Shown here one piece after another: positions 6,205 to 12,615 of a stretch of 17,727 nt of DNA. Under the pieces are notes generated by a model. That model was not told the origin of the DNA. It saw only the letters and a list, made by a program, of their open reading frames with translations, and searched no databases. A program made the translations under genes and the position numbers. This stretch comes from an uncultured Chitinophagaceae bacterium (GTDB taxonomy: Bacteria > Bacteroidota > Bacteroidia > Chitinophagales > Chitinophagaceae), in assembly GCA_937897585.1 (NCBI GenBank), contig CALCNY010000080.1:1-17727 (forward strand). The letters run 5' to 3'. Position 1 is the first letter of the stretch; each line of letters begins with the position of its first letter.

Positions 6205-7512
6205 CTACCCCTTCCTCTCAATCTCTGCTCCCAAAGCCTGTAATCTGGTATCAATAAACTGATACCCTCTGTCAATCTGTTCAATATTTTGGATGGTGCT
6301 TTTTCCTTCTGCGCTTAATGCTGCTATAAGCAAAGCCACACCGGCTCTGATATCTGGAGAACTCATGGTGATGCCACGAAGTTTTTTCATTCTTTCCATA
6401 CCTACAACAACTGCACGGTGCGGATCACACAAGATAACTTGCGCACCCATTTCAATCAGTTTATCTACAAAGAACAAACGGCTTTCAAACATTTTCTGGT
6501 GAATCAACACACTTCCTTTTGCTTGTATAGCAGTAACTAAAATGATGCTTAATAAATCAGGTGTCAATCCTGGCCATGGGTTATCGTAAATAGTAGGAAT
6601 TCCTCCTTCAAGGTAAGTTTGAATCTCATACAAATCCTGCGATGGAATATGGATATCATCACCTGTAATGTTCATCTTGATACCCAGTTGTTGAAATTTT
6701 TCAGGGATAACGCCTAACTCTGCAACACCTGCATTTTTGATGGTGATGTTACTTTGCGTCATGGCGGCTAATCCGATGAAGCTTCCCACTTCAATCATAT
6801 CCGGCAACATACTGTGTGTGGTTCCAGATAAAGATGAAACGCCATGTATGGTGAGCATGTTGCTGCCAATACCTTCAATTTTTGCACCCATTCTATTCAG
6901 CATTTTTGATAACTGCTGAATGTAAGGCTCGCAAGCTGCATTATAAATGGTAGTTGAGCCTTCTGCTAAAACGGCCGCCATTAAAATATTAGCTGTGCCC
7001 GTAACGCTCGGCTCATCAAGCAACATGAATGTACCTTTAAGTCCACTTGTTGAAAGCTGAAAACAATTCAGTTGATCGTTAAAAGAATATATCGCACCTA
7101 ATTTTTCAAAACCAATTACATGCGTATCTAATTTTCTACGCCCGATTTTATCGCCACCAGGCTTTGGTAAATACGCTTTATTGAATCTCGCCAGCAAAGG
7201 ACCGGCAAGCATTACAGAGCCTCTTAGTTTTCCGCTTTTTTTATGAAAGGCTTCGCTGGAAAGATAATCAATGTCTATATCGTCTGCTTTGAAATGACAA
7301 GTGTGTCTGTCCACACGATCAACTTTTACATTGATTTCTTTAAGCAGTTCAATCAGTAAATTGACATCAATAATGTCGGGGATATTTTTAATGATGACTT
7401 CTTCTTTGGTAAGCAGCACTGCGCTGATGATTTGAAGGGCTTCGTTCTTTGCGCCTTGTGGTATGATTTCTCCAGAAAGGCGTTTTCCACCTTTAACTTC
7501 AAAAATGCTCAT
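6205..7512 (-). CDS. murA: UDP-N-acetylglucosamine 1-carboxyvinyltransferase
   Basis: A 435-residue MurA, which transfers enolpyruvate from PEP to UDP-GlcNAc in the first committed step of peptidoglycan synthesis. GAKNEAL (residues 20-26) carries the conserved Lys22-Asn23. The active-site loop PGGDKIGRRKLDTH (118-131) holds the catalytic position, and DNPWPGLTPDLLS and DIRAGVALLIAAL are the usual C-terminal motifs. Residue 121 is Asp where most bacteria have the Cys attacked by fosfomycin; Asp is known in fosfomycin-insensitive MurA enzymes, so natural insensitivity is predicted. The gene has its own promoter (7536-7568) just after the DUF4290 terminator. Confidence 0.95.
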   Translation of the reverse strand: MSIFEVKGGKRLSGEIIPQGAKNEALQIISAVLLTKEEVIIKNIPDIIDVNLLIELLKEINVKVDRVDRHTCHFKADDIDIDYLSSEAFHKKSGKLRGSVMLAGPLLARFNKAYLPKPGGDKIGRRKLDTHVIGFEKLGAIYSFNDQLNCFQLSTSGLKGTFMLLDEPSVTGTANILMAAVLAEGSTTIYNAACEPYIQQLSKMLNRMGAKIEGIGSNMLTIHGVSSLSGTTHSMLPDMIEVGSFIGLAAMTQSNITIKNAGVAELGVIPEKFQQLGIKMNITGDDIHIPSQDLYEIQTYLEGGIPTIYDNPWPGLTPDLLSIILVTAIQAKGSVLIHQKMFESRLFFVDKLIEMGAQVILCDPHRAVVVGMERMKKLRGITMSSPDIRAGVALLIAALSAEGKSTIQNIEQIDRGYQFIDTRLQALGAEIERKG

Positions 7513-7535
7513 GGGCCAATAAATTTCTTTGTGGG

Positions 7536-7568
7536 CAAAGATGAATATTTAATTTGAAAGCTTGCAAA
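7536..7568 (-). promoter_or_regulatory. predicted murA promoter
   Basis: The minus strand reads TTTG (7568-7565), then 21 bases, then CATCTTTG (7543-7536). This fits the Bacteroidota pattern TTTG-N19-21-TAnnTTTG with one mismatch in the first base of the -7 box. It ends 23 bases before the ATG and follows the terminator at 7589-7621. Confidence 0.55.
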
Positions 7569-7585
7569 TGTTTGAATTATTTTTT

Positions 7586-7621
7586 AAAAAACAACACCTC
7601 CATGTTAGGGAGGTGTTGTTT
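7586..7621 (-). terminator. Rho-independent terminator of the DUF4290 gene
   Basis: A perfect 13-bp stem (7589-7601 with 7609-7621; aaacaacacctcc with its complement) closes a 7-base loop. On the minus strand it is followed by a run of six T (7591-7586). It lies 16 bases after the DUF4290 stop. On the plus strand only two T follow before AAA, so it is directional. Confidence 0.92.
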
Positions 7622-7637
7622 AAATTCCGATTGAAGA

Positions 7638-8387
7638 TTAATATCTTTTTTTAAAATTCCTGTTGTTGTTATCTCTGCCTCCGCCGCCGCGATTGTCTCT
7701 GCCTCCGCCGCCACCACGATTATCTCTTCCACCGCCACCGCCGCGGTTGTCTCTGCCACCACCACGATTTTCTCGGCTTCCAAAGTTTTGTCTGTATTGA
7801 TTGCGGCCACCATTACTACCATAATCATCTCTTTCAGGACGATTATCGGTGCGGTGTTTTACGAATGGTCTGTTGTTAAATTCAAGTTGACCATTTGTAA
7901 TCGAGTTTAATTCTGATTGAATATTATCATCATGAACCAATTCTTTATGCCAGTTGCTGTAAGTTAGTTTCATGTAATAGGCAATGGCATTGGCAAAACC
8001 TTGTTTCTTTTCGGGGTTTTCTTCTCTTAAAGCTTTGTCGATAATCAACTCAATGTTTTTGCCTAAGTGATTGAATTGAGGATATTTTTTTGGGTATCTT
8101 AATTTTTCAGGCTTTGCTTTTAAAGTCTCTCTTGTGGGTATTGGATATGGGCTTTCTACATCCAATTGAAAATCGCTGATTAAAAAAAGGTGATCCCATA
8201 ATTTGTGACGAAAATCTTCAACATTTTTAAGGTGTGGATTCAAAAATCCCATCAGCTCAATAACTGCATAAGCATTTTTTTGTCTGTCTTCTTTATCTTC
8301 TATTTTAATAAGGTATTCAACCATCTTTTGAATATGTCGGCCATATTCTTTCATAATCAAATGATTTCTGGTAGTGTTATACTCCAT
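7638..8387 (-). CDS. DUF4290 protein with C-terminal RGG-rich tail
   Basis: A 249-residue protein. Residues 1 to about 165 match DUF4290, a Bacteroidota-specific domain of unknown function: MEYNTTRNHLIMKEYGRHIQKMV, then NAYAVIELMGFLNPHLKN, FRHKLWDHLF, YPKKYPQFNHLGKNIE and FANAIAYYMKLTYSNWHKE. The tail (about 185-249) is hydrophilic and Gly/Arg/Asn/Asp rich, with repeated RDNRGGGGG units and a basic end FKKRY. RGG tails commonly bind RNA, so RNA binding is inferred. The frame could open at 8405, but a promoter -7 box ends 4 bases before that ATG. The ATG at 8387 gives the usual family start MEYNT and is chosen. It has its own promoter and a strong terminator, so it is transcribed alone or with vanZ read-through. 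Confidence 0.85.
   Translation of the reverse strand: MEYNTTRNHLIMKEYGRHIQKMVEYLIKIEDKEDRQKNAYAVIELMGFLNPHLKNVEDFRHKLWDHLFLISDFQLDVESPYPIPTRETLKAKPEKLRYPKKYPQFNHLGKNIELIIDKALREENPEKKQGFANAIAYYMKLTYSNWHKELVHDDNIQSELNSITNGQLEFNNRPFVKHRTDNRPERDDYGSNGGRNQYRQNFGSRENRGGGRDNRGGGGGRDNRGGGGGRDNRGGGGRDNNNRNFKKRY
7676..7772. repeat. in-frame minisatellite coding for the RGG tail
   Basis: Imperfect 21-27-base units made of GCCNCC runs and the CGRTTRTCTC block (coding for RGGGGGRDN) repeat about four times. Units are multiples of three, so copy number can change without a frameshift. A long frame on the same strand (7577-7828, Ala/Val/Glu rich) is a shadow of this repeat. Confidence 0.75.
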
Positions 8388-8409
8388 ATTTTCTACGTTC
8401 AGCATATTT

Positions 8410-8440
8410 CAAAGTTAAGTTGTTATTTAGTAGGAAACAA
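8410..8440 (-). promoter_or_regulatory. predicted promoter of the DUF4290 gene
   Basis: The minus strand reads TTG (8440-8438), 20 bases, then TAACTTTG (8417-8410), a full match to the Bacteroidota -33/-7 consensus. The -33 part lies inside the 3' end of vanZ. The ATG at 8405 would fall about at the transcription start, which supports the start at 8387. Confidence 0.65.
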
Positions 8441-8815
8441 GTGCATTACATAAAGTGCAATTACAGCACCGAAGCTATCTGCAGCCCAATCGAATAAGTC
8501 GAAACTTCTGAATGGGATGTAAAGTTGTATAAATTCCGTTGCCAGTCCCCAAATGCTTGTCAATAAAGCAATGCGCAGATAGATTGATTTTTTCTTTACA
8601 ACATGTAAATCGGCATACTTGAATGGCAAGGCGAACAATAACATCATCACGCCAAACATTCCTGTGTGAACCCATTTATCGAAATGTATTTTTTCCAGCC
8701 ATGTTGACCATTCACCCAATTCTGGAAATTCTTGACCAGGTAAACAAATCAGAAACAACACCAGCAAAAACCATAGAATAGCCGGTATGAATTTTTTAAA
8801 AGGAATCTTGTTCAT
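8423..8815 (-). CDS. VanZ family membrane protein
   Basis: A 130-residue VanZ-like protein with four hydrophobic segments at about residues 8-25, 48-66, 76-95 and 108-126. The conserved family features are seen: DKWVHTGMFGVMMLL after the first loop, and a C-terminal half with TEFIQLYIPFRSFDLFDWAADSFGAVIAL. VanZ of the vancomycin transposon gives low-level teicoplanin resistance, but most chromosomal VanZ proteins have no known role, so no resistance is claimed. It starts 12 bases after gcvH, a neighbour pair I recall as common in Bacteroidota, and is presumably translated from the same mRNA. Confidence 0.85.
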   Translation of the reverse strand: MNKIPFKKFIPAILWFLLVLFLICLPGQEFPELGEWSTWLEKIHFDKWVHTGMFGVMMLLFALPFKYADLHVVKKKSIYLRIALLTSIWGLATEFIQLYIPFRSFDLFDWAADSFGAVIALYVMHLFPTK

Positions 8816-8827
8816 TCGATTTTAAAA

Positions 8828-9205
8828 TTACCCAACCAATGCTGTATAAGCATCTGCAGTCATCAAACCATCAACATCTGCTGCATTGTTAAGTGTCATT
8901 TTAATCATCCAGCCTTCACCATATGGGTCGCTGTTTACAAGTTCAGGATTACTTTCAATAGCAGCATTTATTTCTGTGATGGTGCCGGCTACAGGAATAA
9001 ATAAATCACTTACTGTTTTTACAGCCTCAACAGTTCCAAAGATTTCTTCTGCGGCAAGGGCTTTGCCCATTGCATTGATGTCGATAAAAACGATATCGCC
9101 TAATTCTCTTTGAGCGAAATCAGTAATACCAACTGTAGCGGTATTTCCTTCTACCAAAATCCATTCGTGATCTTTGGTATATTTTAAATGAGCGGGATAA
9201 TTCAT
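8828..9205 (-). CDS. gcvH: glycine cleavage system H protein
   Basis: A 125-residue H protein, the lipoyl carrier that shuttles the methylamine group between the P, T and L proteins of the glycine cleavage system. The N-terminus KYTKDHEWILVEGNTATVGITDFAQRELGDIVFID is characteristic. The lipoylation site is in EAVKTVSDLF with Lys63, and the C-terminal SDPYGEGWMIKM is conserved. The length is normal. The P, T and L genes are not in the window. It lies 52 bases after the cyclophilin gene and 12 bases before vanZ. The upstream minus-strand TAAATTGC is a poor -7 candidate, so transcription may come from further upstream. Confidence 0.95.
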   Translation of the reverse strand: MNYPAHLKYTKDHEWILVEGNTATVGITDFAQRELGDIVFIDINAMGKALAAEEIFGTVEAVKTVSDLFIPVAGTITEINAAIESNPELVNSDPYGEGWMIKMTLNNAADVDGLMTADAYTALVG

Positions 9206-9257
9206 GTTATTGTGTACTTTAAAATTTTGTGCAATTTAGATGAAAATGGTGAGTCCA

Positions 9258-9971
9258 TTATTTTTTCATCAATTCCATTTTCATTCTGATGTCTTTTTTA
9301 GGTCTGTCGCCTGGTTCTTTTTCGGCATTAGCAATTTTATCAACCACTTCAATGCCGCTTACCACTTCCCCATAAACTGTGTAGTTCATATCCAAGAAAG
9401 GCGTGCCCCCGATGGTATTGTATATTTTTTTCTGTTCTGGAGTGTATTTGATGCCATTTTGTTGACCAATCATATCCAGTTCTTCATTTGAAGATGGCTT
9501 TCCTTGTACGATATAAAACTGACAAGCACTGCTGGCTTTTTCTGGGTTACCATCTCTGGCAGCACAAAGAGCACCTTTTTTATGAATCAATTTTGGATTG
9601 AATTCAGCAGGAATTCTTTCCATATCACCACCGCCCATACCCAACATTTCGCCAGGTTGAGCATGTTTACTTAATGGATCACCACCTTGAATCATGAATC
9701 CTTGTATAATTCTGTGAAACATTAAGCTATCATAGAAACCTTCTTTAACCAGTTTAATAAAATTATCTCTGTGTTTTGGAGTGGCGTCATATAATCTTAC
9801 AATGATCACACCCATATCTGTGGTGATTTTTACTTTTGTTTTTCCTGGAATTGAGGGAGCAGCAGTTGCAGTAGCCGTCTTTTTTGGAGCTATTGTTTTG
9901 GTTTGCGCAAATAATGTTGAAACTGATAATCCTGTTAATACAAGAGAAAGAAAAAATAGTTTTGTTTTCAT
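9258..9971 (-). CDS. secreted peptidyl-prolyl cis-trans isomerase (cyclophilin type)
   Basis: A 237-residue protein. A Sec signal peptide (MKTKLFFLSLVLTGLSVSTLFAQ, cleavage likely after Ala22) is followed by a Thr/Ala/Pro-rich linker to about residue 43. A cyclophilin domain follows with FHRIIQGFMIQGGDP (85-99; Arg87 is the catalytic Arg) and SACQFYIVQ. Cyclophilins catalyse proline isomerisation and help fold exported proteins; the signal peptide places it in the periplasm. A stretch of about 30 residues, SSNEELDMIGQQNGIKYTPEQKK, extends the loop after the FYIV strand, as in other Bacteroidota forms. It starts 11 bases after the stop of the small conserved gene, so the two form an operon. 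Confidence 0.92.
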   Translation of the reverse strand: MKTKLFFLSLVLTGLSVSTLFAQTKTIAPKKTATATAAPSIPGKTKVKITTDMGVIIVRLYDATPKHRDNFIKLVKEGFYDSLMFHRIIQGFMIQGGDPLSKHAQPGEMLGMGGGDMERIPAEFNPKLIHKKGALCAARDGNPEKASSACQFYIVQGKPSSNEELDMIGQQNGIKYTPEQKKIYNTIGGTPFLDMNYTVYGEVVSGIEVVDKIANAEKEPGDRPKKDIRMKMELMKK

Positions 9972-9982
9972 TTTATTAATTT

Positions 9983-10333
9983 TTAAATAAATTCCAAAGA
10001 TTGAAAATAAAGCAAAATATGGTCTTTTAAGAAATTTTCTTGTTCGAAAAGATCAAATTCAGGTAATGCTTTGATTTGAGTGAAATGTGGCCAGCCTTCA
10101 TCATCTAGTCCATCATGTATGTAATACCCACTTTGCATCAGTACCGTACAAACTGCAATATGCATGAGATCTTGTTTTTGTTCTTTTGAAAAATCCTGTG
10201 GCCCCTGCCCTAATTCCTGAACGCCAATGATTAGCAAAACACCATTCATATCCGGCTTGATACCAAATCGCTCTTTCAACTTAATCCTCAGCTTTAACCA
10301 CCTGACTTGTAAGTCCTCTTCCATTTGTTGCAT
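9983..10333 (-). CDS. conserved hypothetical protein (Bacteroidota)
   Basis: A 116-residue soluble protein with no signal peptide or membrane segment. It has an N-terminal basic helix (VRWLKLRIKLKERFG), a core MNGVLLIIGVQELGQGPQDFSKEQKQDLMHIAVCTVL, and a C-terminal part with YYIHDGLDDEGWPHFTQI. I recall similar short proteins in Bacteroidota but know no function. It is upstream of the cyclophilin gene (11-base gap), divergent from serS. The promoter box TAATTTTG ends only 4 bases before this ATG, so the mRNA may be nearly leaderless, or translation starts at the second ATG (10324-10322, three codons in). Confidence 0.75.
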   Translation of the reverse strand: MQQMEEDLQVRWLKLRIKLKERFGIKPDMNGVLLIIGVQELGQGPQDFSKEQKQDLMHIAVCTVLMQSGYYIHDGLDDEGWPHFTQIKALPEFDLFEQENFLKDHILLYFQSLEFI

Positions 10334-10337
10334 GGCG

Positions 10338-10345
10338 CAAAATTA
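10338..10345 (-). promoter_or_regulatory. predicted -7 box of the small conserved gene
   Basis: The minus strand reads TAATTTTG, a full TAnnTTTG match, back to back with the serS promoter on the other strand. A TTG lies only 16 bases upstream, short of the usual 19-21. Confidence 0.4.
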
Positions 10346-10373
10346 GGTAATAAGCAAATCCCAATTATCTTTG
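10343..10373 (+). promoter_or_regulatory. predicted serS promoter
   Basis: TTA (10343-10345), a 20-base spacer, then TATCTTTG (10366-10373): a full -7 match and one mismatch in the -33 TTG. It ends 35 bases before the serS ATG and overlaps the divergent promoter of the gene on the minus strand. Confidence 0.5.
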
Positions 10374-10408
10374 CTGCCTAATTGATTTATTAAAATAAGA
10401 AAAAGCAG

Positions 10409-11683
10409 ATGCTACAGGTAAATTTTATTCGTCAGAATCCGGAGCTGGTTAAAGAAAGACTGGCTGTAAGAAACTTTGGAAATATCGGTTTGGTAGATAC
10501 CATTCTGGAAATCGATGATGAATTAAGGAAAATAAAATTTGCTTCGGAATCGATACAAGCTTCAATTAATGCGGCTTCAAAAGAAATTGGCATGTTGATG
10601 GGCAAAGGCGAAAAAGATGCAGCAGAAGCCAAGAAGGCTGAAGTAACTTCATTAAAAGCTGAAATGTCTGAAAAAGCGTCATCTCTAGAAAAGCTGGAAG
10701 CTGAATTCAATAAAAATATTTTGTTGTTGCCGAATCTTCCACATTCTAGTGTTCCAAAAGGGAAATCTTCGGAAGATAATGAAGTGGTAAGATCAGGTGG
10801 CAAAAATCCTGAGTTATATGCAGGTGCAAAGCCACACTGGGATTTAATCAAAGAATACAATTTAATTGACTTTGAAACAGGAGCTAAAATAGCCGGAAGC
10901 GGATTTCCATTATACAAAGGCAAAGGTGCCAAATTGCAACGTTCATTGATTCAGTTGTTTTTGGATTACAATACTGATGCAGGTTATATGGAATTCATGC
11001 CTCCATTGATGGTAAATGAAGCCACTGCTTATGGTACAGGACAATTACCGGATAAAGAAGGACAAATGTATCATATCACTGCTGATGGATTGTATTTGAT
11101 ACCAACTGCAGAGGTTCCTGTAACCAATGTATACAGCAATGAAATTATTAAAGATGCAGAATTGCCTGTAATGATGACAGCTTACACACCATGTTTTAGA
11201 AGAGAAGCAGGAAGTTTTGGTTCTGATGTAAGAGGATTAAACAGGGTACATCAATTTGATAAAGTAGAAATCATTCAGATGGTACATCCTGATAAAAGCT
11301 ATGGTGTGCTTGAAGAAATGGTGAGCCATGTTGAAAAACTATTAAACCTCTTGGAATTACCTTATCGTATACTTCGTCTATGCGGTGGCGATATGGGATT
11401 CACGTCTGCATTAACATACGATTTTGAAGTATATAGTGCCGCTCAGCAAAAATGGCTGGAAGTAAGTTCTGTCAGCAATTTCGAAACCTTTCAGACCAAC
11501 AGAATGAAAATCAGATATAAAGATGAAGCTGGTAAAACACAGTTATTACATTCATTAAATGGTTCTTCATTAGCTTTACCTAGAATCGTTGCAGCTTTGT
11601 TGGAAAACAATCAAACTGAAAATGGTATTCGATTGCCACAGATATTGCATAAATATTTTGGAGAAGTTGAGATTGATAAGTAG
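10409..11683 (+). CDS. serS: seryl-tRNA synthetase
   Basis: A 424-residue class II synthetase that charges tRNA-Ser (and tRNA-Sec where present) in the cytoplasm. The N-terminal long coiled-coil arm that grips the tRNA spans about residues 28-105 and is rich in Ala, Lys and Glu. The catalytic domain holds TAE (233-235) in the Ser-binding region, motif 2 FRREAGSFG (263-271), and motif 3 GSSLALPRIVAALLENNQ (385-402) with its invariant Arg392. The length is normal and nothing is missing. It is rightward, alone in its orientation with the cytochrome gene, and its TAG stop is followed at once by a GC-rich 3' element (11684-11711). Confidence 0.97.
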   Translation: MLQVNFIRQNPELVKERLAVRNFGNIGLVDTILEIDDELRKIKFASESIQASINAASKEIGMLMGKGEKDAAEAKKAEVTSLKAEMSEKASSLEKLEAEFNKNILLLPNLPHSSVPKGKSSEDNEVVRSGGKNPELYAGAKPHWDLIKEYNLIDFETGAKIAGSGFPLYKGKGAKLQRSLIQLFLDYNTDAGYMEFMPPLMVNEATAYGTGQLPDKEGQMYHITADGLYLIPTAEVPVTNVYSNEIIKDAELPVMMTAYTPCFRREAGSFGSDVRGLNRVHQFDKVEIIQMVHPDKSYGVLEEMVSHVEKLLNLLELPYRILRLCGGDMGFTSALTYDFEVYSAAQQKWLEVSSVSNFETFQTNRMKIRYKDEAGKTQLLHSLNGSSLALPRIVAALLENNQTENGIRLPQILHKYFGEVEIDK

Positions 11684-11711
11684 AGCCCCCTCCGTCCCCC
11701 AAAGGGGGAAG
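11684..11711 (+). repeat. GC-rich 3' element, copy 1 (after serS)
   Basis: The sequence starts agccccct and ends cccccaaagggggaag. A 5-bp CCCCC/GGGGG hairpin with an AAA loop can form; the first CCCCCT can also pair with AGGGGG, so two folds compete. It begins at the base after the serS stop codon. No T tract follows. The tail gttgattggtgttt is shared with copy 3. Confidence 0.8.
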
Positions 11712-11758
11712 TTGATTGGTGTTTGATTTTTGAAACGAATCTTTTTTTAAAGACAAAC

Positions 11759-11800
11759 CTGTTGAACAATTTTGAACTTATTGAACCTTTTAAACCTTTT
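11759..11800. repeat. nonamer-phased TTGAAC array in the cytochrome leader
   Basis: gaac or aaac occurs at 11764, 11774, 11783 and 11792 (steps 10, 9, 9) with ttgaacnnn spacing, the same unit as the right arm at 6096-6131. It ends 3 bases before the cytochrome ATG and is translated into the spurious upstream part of the open frame. No inverted partner is visible here. Confidence 0.6.
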
Positions 11801-11803
11801 ATC

Positions 11804-12136
11804 ATGAAACATACAAAATCAATTTTTGCGATTGCATTTACAACAATAGTAATTCTTACTGCATGCAGTCATAAGTCAACGCCAACAACAGCTTCAGCTC
11901 CTCAGCAAGCACCTGTTCAATTTAATATGATTGCTGCAGCTTCACCTTCAGTTATGGAAGGAGAGAAAGTTTATACCGCCAAATGTGGTAAATGTCATGA
12001 ATTAAAAAAGCCTTCGGAATACAATGCTAAAGAATGGACTTCCATTATGAGAAGCATGGCTGTTAAAGCAAAACTGAATGATGTTGAGAAATCGAATGTG
12101 ATGGCTTTTGTGGCGAATGGTGCGAAGGTGAAGTAA
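11804..12136 (+). CDS. c-type cytochrome lipoprotein
   Basis: A 110-residue lipoprotein. The signal peptide has a lipobox LTAC with Cys21 as the lipidated residue, then a Ser/Thr/Ala/Pro/Gln linker to about residue 48. A small cytochrome c domain carries the haem-binding CGKCH at 61-65; Met82 or Met86 (in WTSIMRSMAVKAKL) may be the second axial ligand. It is expected to be membrane-anchored on the periplasmic face and to carry electrons; the partner is unknown. The frame is open from 11723, but the upstream residues are translated repeat sequence and the signal peptide starts at the ATG at 11804, which is chosen. A GC-rich 3' element begins 5 bases after its stop. Confidence 0.85.
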   Translation: MKHTKSIFAIAFTTIVILTACSHKSTPTTASAPQQAPVQFNMIAAASPSVMEGEKVYTAKCGKCHELKKPSEYNAKEWTSIMRSMAVKAKLNDVEKSNVMAFVANGAKVK

Positions 12137-12141
12137 ATTAA

Positions 12142-12171
12142 AGCCCCCTTTAATTCCCCCAAAGGGGGAAG
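12142..12171 (+). repeat. GC-rich 3' element, copy 2 (after cytochrome c)
   Basis: Starts agcccccttt and ends cccccaaagggggaag, two bases longer in the middle than copy 1. It has the same hairpin options and the same orientation relative to its upstream gene. It starts 5 bases after the stop. Confidence 0.8.
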
Positions 12172-12204
12172 ATAATTATGTTTTGCATGTGATTATAACA
12201 CGAG

Positions 12205-12282
12205 ACTGAATACTTGATTCTGGATACTTGTACCTCATAATATATAGCATTAGCATCTAGAATCCAGTATCTAGTATCTAAT
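12205..12282. repeat. heptamer-phased inverted repeat (4 x 7, loop 22, 4 x 7)
   Basis: The left arm 12205-12232 reads actgaat, acttgat, tctggat and acttgta. The right arm 12255-12282 reads atctaga, atccagt, atctagt and atctaat, which inverted is the same unit (consensus actRGAT). Arms are 28 bases, the loop is 22, and 19 of 28 positions are complementary by eye, best in the two middle units. It sits in the 217-base gap between converging genes. Confidence 0.75.
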
Positions 12283-12301
12283 TTATCCAACCATCTGGTC
12301 T

Positions 12302-12330
12302 AAAAAAAAGAGCTTCCGTATAGGAAGCTC
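12302..12330 (-). terminator. Rho-independent terminator of the small secreted peptide gene
   Basis: An 8-bp perfect stem GAGCTTCC/GGAAGCTC (12310-12317 with 12323-12330) closes a 5-base loop. On the minus strand eight T follow (12309-12302). It lies 23 bases after the stop of the small gene at 12354. Confidence 0.93.
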
Positions 12331-12353
12331 AGAATTTAATGTAAATGCGTTGA

Positions 12354-12536
12354 TTAGTTTTTGCTTTCAGCTTTTACTTCAGCAGTTTTTTCTTTGTCCT
12401 TATCTTTTGAACAAGATTTTCCTTGACAACAAGTTTTTCCTTTTGCACATTTTTTCTTTTTGCCTTTGTCTGTGTTAGCGAAAGAAACACCACTTACTAA
12501 TAAAGCTGCTGTAGCTAATAAAAATAATTTTTTCAT
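12354..12536 (-). CDS. small secreted Cys/Lys-rich peptide, function unknown
   Basis: A 60-residue precursor. The signal peptide MKKLFLLATAALLVSGVSFA (cleavage likely after Ala20) is followed by a mature part of about 40 residues that is nearly half Lys, Asp and Glu. It carries four Cys at 30, 36, 37 and 42 (C-x5-CC-x4-C), flanked by KGKKKK and KDKDKEK runs. I do not recognise the family. The Cys cluster could bind metal or form disulfides; both are inference. It has its own promoter and a strong terminator, so it is a real, separately transcribed gene. The signal peptide and codon use resemble its neighbours. Confidence 0.75.
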   Translation of the reverse strand: MKKLFLLATAALLVSGVSFANTDKGKKKKCAKGKTCCQGKSCSKDKDKEKTAEVKAESKN

Positions 12537-12565
12537 TGTAAAATGTTTTATTGATTAATCGTTAG

Positions 12566-12596
12566 TAAAAATAGTCATTAGTGACATTAAAACAAA
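12566..12596 (-). promoter_or_regulatory. predicted promoter of the small secreted peptide gene
   Basis: The minus strand reads TTTG (12596-12593), 19 bases, then TATTTTTA (12573-12566); one mismatch in the last base of the -7 box. It ends 29 bases before the ATG. Confidence 0.45.
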
Positions 12597-12615
12597 ACCC
12601 CAGTTTGTTATTTTT

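Noticed and set aside
7577..7828. An 83-codon minus-strand frame rich in Ala, Val and Glu.
   Set aside because: It is the out-of-frame reading of the RGG minisatellite and runs through the terminator hairpin.
11723..11803. N-terminal extension of the cytochrome frame (27 codons).
   Set aside because: It is translated nonamer repeat and would bury the lipoprotein signal peptide that begins at 11804.
3959..12282. A CRISPR array, considered because several short repeats are present.
   Set aside because: Units are 7-10 bases, contiguous and without unique spacers, and no cas genes are in the window.
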